This document shows, piece by piece, positions 1-10,918 of a DNA stretch of 64,000 nt. Within the stretch, counting starts at the first letter, position 1. Each line of letters starts with the position of its first letter. This DNA comes from Augochlora pura. Its lineage: Eukaryota; Arthropoda; Insecta; Hymenoptera; Halictidae. The stretch lies in contig NC_135777.1 in NCBI RefSeq assembly GCF_028453695.1, forward strand, positions 1,984,001-2,048,000, read 5' to 3'. The translations under genes were made by a program, and so were the position numbers. The notes beneath the pieces were generated by a model that had not been told where the DNA came from, made no database searches, and was given only the letters and a program-made list of their open reading frames with translations.

Positions 1-1442
1 TCGTTAATCTCTTCGCTTCTAGGGTTCGTAGATCTTCGTAAATCAATATAAATTTTATAATCAACACCATGTAACAGTTGATTTTTTAACGGACTGTCTC
101 TAAATTTCTCGATCCGGTCCACTGCGGGGTGGCGATAGACGCGCGGGCGTTAACCATGGTAAAAAAAAGAAACGCGGAAGGGACTGGAAGCAGAGAGGAA
201 GTCGATGCATTAGGTGCGCGTCGCGGAAGAAAAGCGTCGGATGCAAAACACGTAGACCGGGTAGAAACGAAAGCCGCGACGTAGACGAATGAGCGACCCC
301 TTTCGGGAGCCGCGCGCTCTGCTCGCCGCGCGCCGGTCGAGAGCCGGTCGAAAGAAACGCGGCGAGCAATAAACAAGAGGCGAGGGCGAGGAAAGGGAGA
401 GACGGGCGGGGATCGAGAGGAAGCTGTGGACATTTAGCGAAACGAGGATTCTCGGCGAGAAAAAATTAGGAGGGTGGGAGCGTTGCGGAGAGACGCGGCG
501 AGACGCGGCGAGCACGCCCTGCTCCGTTCGGCTCTGCTCCGCTCGGCTCTGCTCTGTGTCTGATGAGCGAAAGAGTGGGTCGGGGGCAAAAAGAACGGAA
601 AAGCGAGCAGCTTGCGAGGGGCGAAAGAAAACACAGGGAATGGAACAAGAAGAAAGACAAATAGTCCGCGCGAGGGGAAGAGACCGGTCGTCCTAGGGAC
701 GAGGGGCGCCTTGCGGGGACGCAGGCGTGAAGCTAGCCGCCTCGCCGCCTCGCCGCCTCGCCGCCTCGCCGCGCTCTGCCGCGCCGGGATAGGTGTGTAT
801 TATTTCGAGAACCGGCTAGGGACGGTGAACTCCAAGTTTCCGGGTATTACCGCCATTATAACGATTCAGCTGGCCGATAACTTGCCGCCAGACCCCCGAC
901 TCGACAAATTTCTTACGGAACTTTCGCGCAATTACAGACGGTCTTTGCCGCCTGTTACGAACTCGCGGATCGTTCGGGGCACTGTGCCGGAGGAGAACGC
1001 GTCGACAACGTATTCCCCGCGACGGAAATTGATTTCTAGGAGAGAAAGCGTCGCAGTAATTTCCCGCCGCTTCGCGTTAAGCCCCGGTGTGATTTAACGC
1101 GCGGTATCTGCCCTAAGGTTTATCCACGTGGCACCTACAAACGCGAGATTGGAGCACGCCAAATCAGCGTATTCTCAGCACTGTCTATCCATTTTGAAGG
1201 GTAACTCGGTTTCAACGTGCTAGTTATGCAAAATGACCTCCTCCTTCTTCTCCCCCTCCCTCACCAAATCATTACACCTACCATCGCTGAAATTTTTATT
1301 TGAAAAGTAACGCGGTTCTTTCGTTAAATATTTTCAGAATGAATCGTACACGTCTAGTTTATCTAGATTGGGTTTTTCAGTCTGAAAATATTAACTGAAT
1401 ATCGATAAAAGAAATCCAAGCTGCCGAAATTGAAAACAGTTC

Positions 1443-1505
1443 AAGCTTATGTCAGGATTATGTCATGATTGTATCAAAGTTATGTCAAGATTATGTCAAG
1501 ATTCA
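1443..1505. repeat. Short tandem repeat, unit about ATTATGTCAAG
   Basis: The words TTATGTCAGGATTATGTCATG, AGTTATGTCAAG and ATTATGTCAAGATTC follow one another, giving about five imperfect copies of an 11-12 base unit. No function is suggested. Confidence 0.6.
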
Positions 1506-1743
1506 ATTCGAAGTTACCTGAATTTAAAACAATTCAACGTCTGAAATTAACGTGCGAAATCCCAATCCCACAAGTTTGTAGCATGGTAAAACTTTAGGTG
1601 CAGTTTCCAATTTTTGACGTACGATGTTGCAATTTTTAATTAGGACTCTAACATTTTTAATTTCATTGCGACTTATTAAAGAATTGCTTGCTGTTTTTAG
1701 AATCCTACCATAGGGTGGGATTATTATGGGACAATTATGTTAC

Positions 1744-1920
1744 CATAATTAACAATAAAACTATACAAACTATGTAAATAATACTTATGTTTATAGAATC
1801 TAAAATAAGTCTTCTGATTAATTAAAAAAAACTATAAATTCATTAATTCAACAAACAGAAAAGATACGAAGTAAAAATATCTCAAATACGATGGCGTCCG
1901 AATATTAATGCGGCACACTG
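1744..1920. mobile_element. Mariner-like MITE, copy 1 (left end lost)
   Basis: The interior (AACAATAAAACTATACAAA, then AGAATCTAAA, then AACTATAAATTCATTAATTC) and the right end (AATATTAATGCGGCACACTG, followed by TA) match two other copies at 7495-7705 and 53463-53693. The left terminal repeat is not recognisable, so this copy is truncated or eroded there. It contains no transposase frame. Confidence 0.8.
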
Positions 1921-4790
1921 TACTTACTATAGTTCACGTTGCGCCATAGTTGCACTGCGTCATAGATACGCTCCGCCATAGATACACCGTTCAGTATAGA
2001 ATCGTCTGGAAGCGTTGATTATTATCAGTCTCTACGAACGACGACTGTCCCCGTGAGCCAATGCTTTATTCAAAGCAATTCTTTGGCCGTTGATTTCCGT
2101 GAAAAGGAGCCCCCGCGTCTCGATCGAGGGGATCGCGAACAGTTCTAGAGAATATTGTGCGTTGTTGTTCGCGAATCGGCTCGCGCGTGATGAAAGGAGC
2201 CGGTCGCAGGCTTGCAGCAGCGAATCCCGGCCTGCTCGCGTCTATCGAACGTAATAGCACGGCCTGAAACGAATCAATTTATCGAATTTCAATACCTGCG
2301 AACACGAAGGGGTTGGGGGGGGTGAGAGAGGATAAGTTGCTGGTGGGCGGAGAACGCCGGGCGACAATGCCAGGGAATCACGGAAGTCCGTCCTCCTCTG
2401 TCGTGTAATTGCCTGCTTGGATGTAGCGAGAGGACGCGCCGCGCCGCGGCTAACGAACCGAGGAATTATTCGAATCGCTCCGGATGGAATTAGACCGGAG
2501 ACCGGCAGTCGAACGAGAATATTTCGGCCCTCGACGGCTCGCCCGGGCCCTTTGATATCCCGTCGGGGAACGATCCGTCGTCTCTCTCCTCCCTTTCCCG
2601 CGCGAATCTAGCCGACTAGCCGACTCTCTACGGATTCTTCGTTGAACAGGCTTGCGCGATCGGTCTAAAACAATTGATTCCCCGAGAGTTATTTAACTGA
2701 ACGGTAAGTGGCGTTCTTTGTGCTGTATCCCCGGAAAATTTCATTAGAAAATCCGCGGATTTAACGAAGCTACGGGCGGGCTGAAACGGCGGGAGATCGT
2801 TTGCGAAAATAACGGACGACTACGGCTTTGTATCTTTGACGGCGACGGTATCGCTTCGTCAAGTTATTTTAATCGCGCCGAACGCTCCCGGACAAATTGC
2901 TGTCCGTTCTCGGAACCAGCACGGAACCGCCGCGATACACCGTTACCTTCCCCCCGCCTGCGAATTGGCGGCCGAGTAATGCGAAAATTCGTGAAAAAAA
3001 CAACGCCGCTTTGGAATTTCAATTTCGGATGAATATAAATGCGAACACGTTGCGCGCCGATGAGGCGGGCGTTTCACGCCCCGGCGAGCCGCGTCGAGGA
3101 AATATTATTTTTACTTTCGGCCATGAATAGTTTTACCGGTCAAACAAAAATCACTGTTTTGTCTGTTGCCTCGGCGTCGCGCTGCGAAACGGTCTGAAAC
3201 TTTCAGGGGTATCGATCGCGCGGTTTCCCGGATGGGAAAGTCGGAGGAGCGCTGTCATTCGATCTTAACCCTTTGGCTACGACAGACTTTGGCACGGCCG
3301 TAGTTTTTCGTTAGACATGCCTTTCCGAGGAAGTATATTAAAATATTCAAAATCTTGAATTCTAATTAAACCAATTATACTTGAAATGAACAATAATTTT
3401 AAGCTTCTTTTACAATATATAACATAAATGTTACGCAATATATAATTAATCAAATTGAATAATAAACGGGGGCGAAATTTGATCTCGACGCCTATTGGCG
3501 TCTACAGTACCGGGAAGCCAACATACAATAAAAAGTTTATTGCAAAAATTTTACACGCATCCCTTGATTTCAACAGATTTCTCTTAGAAGCAATGAGGAT
3601 ACGAATACTTATGGGACTGACTGCACGTGTTAAATCGCTATGCGCCGCGGTTTCGCGCGAGCGTTCCCCCCTAATCGCGCGAATATTCGAGAGAAAAGGA
3701 GCGACGCGACGTCGACGGTGAATGATCCTACGGTCCAATCAGGCGTTATCGGGCCGCAGCCACGCCGAACGATACCGTCTCGATCATTTTAACGGCGACG
3801 GCAAAGTGATCCAGCCATCTCCCAAGATCCGATCCCCCGGCTTCGAACGGTAATGCGACTTCCACCGATAAAACGAATCCCCCGCGTTCTATTTTCAAAG
3901 CACGGGCCCCGCGCAAACACGTACCCGGCGCCGCCTTATATCTGCGTTTCAATCGTGACACCTATACGTGCTTCATTTCCCTCCAGAACACCCTTCGCCG
4001 ACCTGGCAATCCCTTATCCTTAATGCCGTCAGGGAAGAATGCTACACCCTGGAGGATATCGGCGAGCTGACGCCCACCCCTCACCCCCTCCTCTCACCCC
4101 CCGTCCGCACCTATTTCGTGTGTCTACCGCTGCTCGACACACCTTTCCATTGTCCCGGGGCAACAGAAAGCGACGACGCGACCACCCTGGCGAGAGTCGA
4201 GGCTTACCGACTGTCGAGTAAATCAATTAATTAATTAGTTAGACCTAGAGCTTGCAATTTTCGTCTCGAGGCACGTCGAATGAATTTCAAATTGCTTTTT
4301 TTTAGGAATTTTTGTTACGGTGGTACGGTTTGCTGGAGTAACGCAATTAGATAGGGCACAGTGAAGTGTGGGATTGTCTTTTATGTACAGTTTCTTGGAA
4401 GCTATTTTCAAATGTTTCGCTGTGTTGTATGAGAAATATAAGTGTGTTTTATGTATTTTTAGTTCTTTATATGTTTACAGATTTCGTTATTAATATAAAG
4501 ATAAATATATACGTAAGTAGAAGTAAATGTAAATGCATATTTAATTATACATTTACAGATTTCGCTATTATTGCAAATAAAAATGCATCGAGAACTGCAA
4601 ATAAATATAGATTCATATTTAATTTATATAGTCACAAATTTCACTATTACTATAAAAAGAATACATAGATATCTACAAAGAGGTACAAATACATATCTAA
4701 CTATTCATATATTCACAGATCTCGTTATTATTATAAATAAAAAATACATAGCCAACTAGAAGTAAACATAAATACATAAATTAATATATA

Positions 4791-4865
4791 CCGGATATAT
4801 CCGGCACCCAACGCACACAGAGATCGTCACATGACTACCGGATATATCCGGCGCGAAAGGGTTAA
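4791..4865. repeat. End of a TTAA-type element with two CCGGATATATCCGG palindromes
   Basis: Two perfect 14-base palindromes (CCGGATATATCCGG at 4791-4804 and 4838-4851) stand 33 bases apart. The second is followed by CGCGAAAGGG and TTAA at 4862-4865. Read on the minus strand this is TTAA-CCCTTTCGCG then palindrome, spacer, palindrome. The same layout occurs in the intact element at 61178-61432. A possible partner end, TTAACCCTTTGGC, lies near 3267, but the match is short. Confidence 0.6.
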
Positions 4866-5384
4866 AAGGGCTTTTACGTCCAACACGGACTTACGCGGAG
4901 CTTATTTCGCGCATAGAACGAGGCAACATTCTTTCGTTGTAAATAGCCATGGGGAATTGCTGCGACCGGCATTTTTTTTTTTCATGCATTTTACGAAGCC
5001 GAGATGTCGCGGATGAAAATTCGAACGCGTCCACCAATCCCCGCGTCTCCTGGAAATTAAAGTAAAATATACGCCGGTCCCGATTCCCGCGCCCCATAAA
5101 ACCGCGGATGAGGTTCGCGCGCGAAAATTTCTGCCAGCGGGAAATAACCTCACCCGAATCTTCCGCCGAGATCAAATTAGTATCCGGCCGGGCAGCAACA
5201 GCGGCTCTTGAATAATAAACATACTTCACGGGCCTGGGGGATGCGCGTTTTCGGAGCTTCGGGACCTGGACGCGCGATTCTCATTCTCGCAGGCCAATAG
5301 CGAAAGAAGGAGGTGGTAGTTTCTTAAGCCTTTCCCTTACGAAGAGGCGATTATGATCGGTGACCGCGCGACGTGATGCGTGTA

Positions 5385-5519
5385 CTGGCGACGACTGTAA
5401 TCGGCATATAATACTATGCAAATACAGCATGATAAAGTACAATATAATATATTGCAGTAGAATAAAATGCAATACAAGGCAATATAATACGTTAAAATAC
5501 ATTACAATATAGTATAATA
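5385..5519. repeat. Fragment of the 61178-type TTAA element, cut by the gap
   Basis: The stretch CTGTAATCGGCATATAAT followed by AATATAATA-type words matches the interior of the element at 61178-61432 (ACTATAATCGGCATATGAT followed by AATATAATAGAATGCGAT). It runs straight into the N gap, so the repeat may have caused the assembly break. Confidence 0.5.
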
Positions 5520-6019
5520 NNNNNNNNNNNNNNNNNNNNNNNNNNNNNNNNNNNNNNNNNNNNNNNNNNNNNNNNNNNNNNNNNNNNNNNNNNNNNNNNN
5601 NNNNNNNNNNNNNNNNNNNNNNNNNNNNNNNNNNNNNNNNNNNNNNNNNNNNNNNNNNNNNNNNNNNNNNNNNNNNNNNNNNNNNNNNNNNNNNNNNNNN
5701 NNNNNNNNNNNNNNNNNNNNNNNNNNNNNNNNNNNNNNNNNNNNNNNNNNNNNNNNNNNNNNNNNNNNNNNNNNNNNNNNNNNNNNNNNNNNNNNNNNNN
5801 NNNNNNNNNNNNNNNNNNNNNNNNNNNNNNNNNNNNNNNNNNNNNNNNNNNNNNNNNNNNNNNNNNNNNNNNNNNNNNNNNNNNNNNNNNNNNNNNNNNN
5901 NNNNNNNNNNNNNNNNNNNNNNNNNNNNNNNNNNNNNNNNNNNNNNNNNNNNNNNNNNNNNNNNNNNNNNNNNNNNNNNNNNNNNNNNNNNNNNNNNNNN
6001 NNNNNNNNNNNNNNNNNNN
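5520..6019. other. Assembly gap, 500 N
   Basis: A run of exactly 500 N. Together with the gap at 10660-10759 it isolates contig B, whose ADAM10 exons point the wrong way. Confidence 0.99.
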
Positions 6020-6442
6020 ACTCGGCTACGAAACTTACTAATCAAATTTTATTCATAAAATTCCATATCTCTAATTGAACAATATGATTTTGAATATAGG
6101 AAAAACTATCCCAAGGGCACAGTAACGGGGCGCGGTAATTGGCGCAGCTGGTACAACGAAGGATAGATTGAAGTGGTGGGATTCGAAAGGTTTCGGCTCG
6201 GAGAGGGTCGCGTTTAATTCGGTGGCTCGCCGGGCGACGAGGATCAGTTTGCCGGCGTCGGTCGAGCACGTGTCGATCGCTGATTAGCGGCGTCGTTTAA
6301 GTATAAATAATTCAACGAGTAATCTTGTTAACGGCCGATCGAAGTTCCACGGGTCAGAAGTGACGGCTCGCGCGCGCCAACGCGGAGACGTTGACCCCGT
6401 TCCGAAACTAATTAAAATTCCGAAAGCCCTGGGAGTACTCAC

Positions 6443-8288
6443 CGGCGAAGCAGCCTTTGGTCGAGCGGGCCTTGGCATTTAGAACGGGATTTATGGAGAC
6501 CAGGCTGCACGGGCTGAAGCGATTGTTGTTCCGCTTGTCCCCGCTGGTCGCCCTCGCGAACATTATGAAGTTTCCGTCCTCACCGCCGGGTGAACACTCG
6601 TCCGGGTCGTGCTGTCCGCGTTTACAGACAGAGAAAACATTTGCCGGCTCTCAAAAGGAAACTGAATTATTGCTTTACGCTCCGAAACATTCGGCTATTC
6701 TTCGGTCAATCACCCCCCTCCTCCTGCCCACCCTCGCGGTATTTCAAATTTTTTCACATCTCTGCAGCAGACACATTTCCAAACGTCGCGTGACGCACTG
6801 GGCGGTACGAAAAATATTTTGGACGACTGTTTTATAAATTCTCGATACTTGAACGTTGTTTTCAAACGCACTGATTAATACCATCATTTTCATTGTTGTT
6901 ATTAGGTTGCGTGACAAGTCTAGTAAGTACAAGGAAAATTGTATGAAGCCAAAGAGATAATTTGGTTGAGTTTTGAGATATATTCAGGGCGAGGATTTTT
7001 CTGTGCGATTGTGCTTGAATGAAAGCTGGAACTGTCTACTTTAAGGCAGGGCAAATTAGGTTGCAGTAGAATGATGACATCGTTTTGAAAAATTCAGAGA
7101 AATTGACATTTGACATCGTAGAGTTTGCAGAATTTAAAAGGAAGAGTTCAGATGGGTTGAAACGATGGTTTAGATAAATAATAAAGTATATTATCGTGAG
7201 GTTATTTTTATGCAGCTTAGCTTAAATGAAAGTTCCAAGTGTCTATTTTAATACAGGGTTAATTATATTGCAGTAGAATGACGAGATCGTTTTGAAAAAT
7301 TAATCAATTAAAATTCTCGTCATCACTGCCTTCGGACAATATTAATAATAAATATCTCAATCCAAGTACAAATGGACTCAAGCCATTTTCAAAATAAACG
7401 ACTCAATTATTAAACTAACTCTGATAACTTACGTTATTACTCCGAATATAAGTAACTTCGAATGCTTTATTGATAGATAGCTTGAAGTTGTATACAGTGG
7501 GCTTCAGAATTAAGCACTAGTTCATTTAATATCAATTAACAATAAAACTATACAAATTATATAAATAAAACTGATGTTTGTAGAATCTAAAGTAAGTGTT
7601 CCGACTTATTGGAAAACTATAAATTCATCAATGGAACAAACAGTAAAGATACGGAGTAAAAATTTCTCAAATACGATGGCGTCCGAATATTAATGCGGCC
7701 CACTGTATACAGCTATTACGGGCAACCGGAAATAATTGACAAATGGACTTGGACCGCTTTCAAAATAAACGGCACAATTGGGATCGCGGCACGATGGCAA
7801 CGTTTGCGCGAAAGACTTCCGTGGAAACCGCCCCTAAAACGTTTCGCGCGTATTCGGTGGCAGAGCGTCGGTGCTGTCTGACGAGAAGCGGCGAGGAGGG
7901 GCTGCTGCTCGTGGAACTTACCGGGGATCCAAAGTTGTGACCGATCTCGTGCGCGAGGGTGACGTGAGAAACCGTCGGTGGTACGTGCTTCCCGTAGTTG
8001 AGTAGGGTGATTATACCGGTGTTCAGCGATTTCATACTACCCCTGTAGTGCTGCAAGATGAAACTGCGTTAGTTCCCCCGCGTAGCTGCGCCGGGACAAG
8101 CGTCATTTATACGGAGACCCGGCGTTAATTACGCTTTCGGGCTGGATTTTCCAAAATACTCACCCCGTTCTTCTCGCAGACGCCGCCGGCGTTCTTCAGG
8201 TCCCCTGTCCAGGCAAGCCCCAAGGTACCTTTCTCGAAGTCCCGGTACGTGAACATGTAGGACAGGCAGAACGCGTCGTAGTCCTCCT
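6443..8288 (-). CDS. ADAM10: ADAM10/Kuzbanian-family metalloprotease, catalytic-domain exons (partial)
   Basis: Three exons on the minus strand encode the reprolysin-type protease core of ADAM10, the membrane sheddase that cleaves Notch and other surface proteins. Exon 8164-8288 encodes DYDAFCLSYMFTYRDFEK then GLAWTGDLKNAGGVCEKNG. Exon 7922-8050 (43 codons) encodes SLNTGIITLLNYGKHVPP and the zinc site HEIGHNFGSP. Exon 6443-6611 begins HDPDECSPGG, contains FARATSGDKRNNNRFSPCS and ends KGCFA. Splice sites are clean: CAG acceptors, GTAAGT or GTGAGT donors. The zinc motif HExxHxxGxxHD is complete across the exon junction. Prodomain and upstream protease exons are not in this window. The rest of the gene lies on the opposite strand from 10919, across an N gap. 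The last exon ends in phase 1, whereas the plus-strand exon starts in phase 0, so at least one exon of length 3n+2 is missing. I cannot separate kuz from kuz-like. Confidence 0.95.
6989..7300. repeat. Local direct duplication of about 105 bp
   Basis: Copy A (6989-7097) and copy B (7196-7300) share, in order, GAGG-TTTTT, TTGAATGAAAG or TTAAATGAAAG, GTCTA-TTTAA, CAGGG, ATTGCAGTAGAATGA (A has GTTGCAGTAGAATGA) and ATCGTTTTGAAAAATT. They lie about 100 bases apart in an ADAM10 intron and may be fragments of a dispersed repeat. Confidence 0.6.
7495..7705. mobile_element. Mariner-like MITE, copy 2
   Basis: A non-coding element of 211 bp flanked by TA on both sides (7493-7494 and 7706-7707). It starts CAGTGGG and ends TATTAATGCGGCCCACTG. 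Compared with the copy at 53463, the left terminal repeat is interrupted after CAGTGGG. The interior words AAGCACTAGTTCATTTAATA and AATAAAACTATACAAA are shared. TA target and CAGT ends suggest Tc1/mariner-type mobilisation, which is inference. Confidence 0.85.
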
Positions 8289-9946
8289 CTGGAAACAGTT
8301 TTTCATATTTTTCGACGCGAGCTCTCTATATATAGAATAATTTTATAATATAGAATAACTTTTTTTTCCTTGGAACTCAGTTTTTGAGAAAATTGAATTT
8401 GAAAATTTGCCAAGGTACGATTCTCCGAGCGACTAAACATAATTACTGCTAGTAAATATAAATGGGAAGCCACAAAATATTTATTGCTACACGTGATTTT
8501 TAATTAACTGTGCTACCGTTTTATCATGCTACGTTTCAATGAAACTTCTTTTTTCAAACATAATTATTTAGACTGACGAAATTTCCTTTTAAAAATTACT
8601 AGCAATAACTTGTTAAGTGCAGATACAATTCTGTTCTCTAAAATCACTAAATAAACATTAACTTTCTGTTCTTTCTAAGAGATTATTGCAATCGAGAAAC
8701 TTCTAAAATAACTGCGAAGAAAATGGCACACAGACGGGTTAAGCAAATAAAAAATCACTCAATTTTAAAGCGCGCCACCTTTTTGTCGCGGAGTGTACCA
8801 TACACGCTATTGATCACTGGTTAAGCTGGAACAAAGCATTCGCACATAACCGAGCCGCAGATTAGCGGAGCGCGGAGCGTCGATTGAAAATTGCTGCATC
8901 ACCGGGAAATAACAAACGTCTTTGGTGGCCGGCACAGAGGAGAAATAAAGTGGACTGCGGGCAGCTTTGACCGTGCCGCGGACGCGATTTCTATTTAATG
9001 CAGATTACACTCGAGCACGTCGTCGAGTGTTATACGGACGTGGTTTTTCCGTCGCCGTGGGGATGACAATTCTAAAAAGGTCGAAACACGGCGGCGACCT
9101 TGCCCGGAACACTCGATGAACCCACCGTACGTCCGTAAACAATCCCTCTCATTGAAATTCATATGCGACGTTCATGGAATATTCATCGCTTCTTCTGCTT
9201 CCTCCTTTTTTACATTTTGCTTTTTTGCGCGCGACCACGGCGTAGGAGCGGCCGGGACAAAAATGCCGCGAGAAACTTCTGAGAACAAAAAATGGCGAAC
9301 AAAAGGGGTGGAAATGGGGCCGGAACGAGCCGGTGACTTCATCCCTGTCCCTCGGCTCCGGGCTCACTTTTCCTTGTCCTTTCCTTTTTTCTACTCTCTC
9401 TTTCTCTCTCTTTCTCGCTATTTCTCTGTATTTCGCTTTTCTTCTTTCTCTCTATTTTTCTCCCTTTCTCTGCTTATCTCTTTATCTATTTGTCTCTATC
9501 TTCCCTTTCTTTTGCTCTATTTCTCTATTCTCTTTTCACCTATCTTCTCTCTCTCTTTCTTTCTTTTTCGCTCTATTTCCCTTTCCCTCTGGCACTCTCC
9601 CTCTTTTTCCCTCTTTCTCGTTCTTTCTCCCTGTTTTCTTCTGCTCTCTGTCTCTTTATCTCTTTTCTCTTTCGGTCTCTCTTTGTCTCTCCTTCTTTCC
9701 CTTTTTGCGTTTTCCTTTTCCCATACCTCTCTGTCTCTTTCCTCTTTCCTTCTCTTTTCTTCTGTCTCATTGCCTCGCTCTTTTTTCTCTTTCTTTCTTT
9801 TTCTTTTTTCTCTTCTTTTTCCCTTTTTCTTCTTCTCTCTTTTTTCTCTTCTCTTTTCTTTCTCTTTTTCTCTCTTTCTTCCTCTCTCTGTCTTCCTTTT
9901 GCTCTCTCAATTTTACCTCTCCATCTCTGTCTTCCTCTCTCCCTCA

Positions 9947-9982
<36 letters not shown>

Positions 9983-10659
9983 GTCTGGCTGTCTCTGTCT
10001 ATCTTTCTCACTCCTTCCCTCCCACAGTCATCTCGCCTCATATACTCGAGCCATGCTGTACACCGATCCCCTACGGACGTTGCTTGCCACGGTTAGAGAA
10101 AAGTTCAACCGGAAATTAAATTACTGGACGTTTCGGGCCGGCTGATTTATTATTTTCGAGCAGGACAACATCCGGCAGGATGTTCGGCCGTGTCGCGGCG
10201 GTGGCTCCGGGAATTCCGGGGGACGCGCGCGGCCACCCCCGCGATCTCGACCTGCCGCCAGGGGAGCACCAGGTAAAATACTGGCCGCGACAATGGGGAA
10301 ATTAAAAACGAAATTAATTAAAGACTTTGGAACGGGCGGCATTTGCCTGCCTGCCTGCTTGCCATTCTCCCTACGGCGACGGAAAAAAGAAACGGCCGTG
10401 GGCCGCGCATCCTTTCTAATTGAATTCACTGAATCTTCCTCTCGATGACAAAGGAATTTATAGGGGATTACTGCATTTGAATAGTATTAATAAAGTCTAC
10501 GGCGCAGTTTGCTCGGACATTACCATTCCCGCGGTGGGTACCGTCCCCGTAGACGGGAAATTTTGAAGATTTTATTAGGGGTTTGATTTTAATTGAGAAG
10601 GACGACGACGTTTCTTACCTTTTATCGTTCGCAATTTTCAGGGCGTTAAGATATTAGGT
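8289..10659. other. Non-coding stretch of contig B (probably ADAM10 intron)
   Basis: No exon was found upstream of the minus-strand ADAM10 exons. 8300-8800 is AT-rich, 8820-9370 is moderately GC-rich, 9368-10023 is a pyrimidine tract listed separately, and 10024-10659 shows no coding signal. Long open frames in this stretch are low-complexity (Ser/Phe/Leu on plus, Lys/Arg/Glu on minus). Confidence 0.6.
9368..10023. repeat. Long pyrimidine tract, TTTCTCTCT-rich
   Basis: About 650 bases are almost wholly C and T on the plus strand, built of imperfect CTCTTT, TTTCTC and CTCT units with rare purines, ending in a pure (CT)n run near 9953-9975. The open frames across it are artefacts of this composition. 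Confidence 0.95.
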
Positions 10660-10759
10660 NNNNNNNNNNNNNNNNNNNNNNNNNNNNNNNNNNNNNNNNN
10701 NNNNNNNNNNNNNNNNNNNNNNNNNNNNNNNNNNNNNNNNNNNNNNNNNNNNNNNNNNN
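10660..10759. other. Assembly gap, 100 N
   Basis: A run of exactly 100 N, a length commonly used for gaps of unknown size. It separates the minus-strand and plus-strand halves of ADAM10. Confidence 0.99.
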
Positions 10760-10918
10760 TGTTCACCGAGTTTGCTCATCAATTATCGGGTAATATTTTA
10801 ATGTAACCGACATCAGCGGAGCGACGGAGGAGTTGAAATGCTCGCGATGCATCGACCATTCCCCGTCCACCCGCGTCCAGTTGCTGCGGGACACTGTGTT
10901 GTTCGTTTCGTGTTTCAG

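Larger units (their letters stand above)
1..5519. other. Contig A: no recognisable gene; repeat-bearing non-coding DNA
   Basis: No open frame here resembles a known protein, and none has convincing exon borders in series. Positions 1-1100 are GC-rich with low-complexity runs: repeats of GACGCGGCGA near 490-515, CGGCTCTGCTCCG-like repeats at 520-560, and CCTCGCCG repeated about four times near 738-775. Many overlapping open frames on both strands come from this base composition. Positions 1100-5519 are AT-rich and contain a mariner-like MITE, part of a TTAA element and a fragment of another repeat, listed separately. If contig B is turned over (see ADAM10), contig A would lie upstream of the ADAM10 exons, so it may be intron or 5' flank of that gene. 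That is inference. Confidence 0.5.

Noticed and set aside
612..1097. 161-codon frame on plus in the GC-rich left end
   Set aside because: Low-complexity CCTCGCCG repeats keep the frame open; no similarity or splice sites.
3968..4234. Frame on plus after a CTCCAG acceptor-like site, considered as an upstream ADAM10 exon
   Set aside because: No good donor and no similarity to the ADAM10 prodomain or protease.
3267..4865. A 1.6-kb element bounded by TTAACCCTTTGGC and CGCGAAAGGGTTAA
   Set aside because: Only about 10 bases of the ends match as inverted repeats, so pairing of these ends is not supported.
5281..6045. 254-codon frame on minus spanning the N gap
   Set aside because: Most of it is N; the rest is AT repeat sequence.
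9116..10145. Long open frames (up to 326 codons) rich in Ser, Phe and Leu, and a Lys/Arg/Glu-rich frame on minus
   Set aside because: They arise from the pyrimidine tract; composition is simple and no domain or splice context is present.
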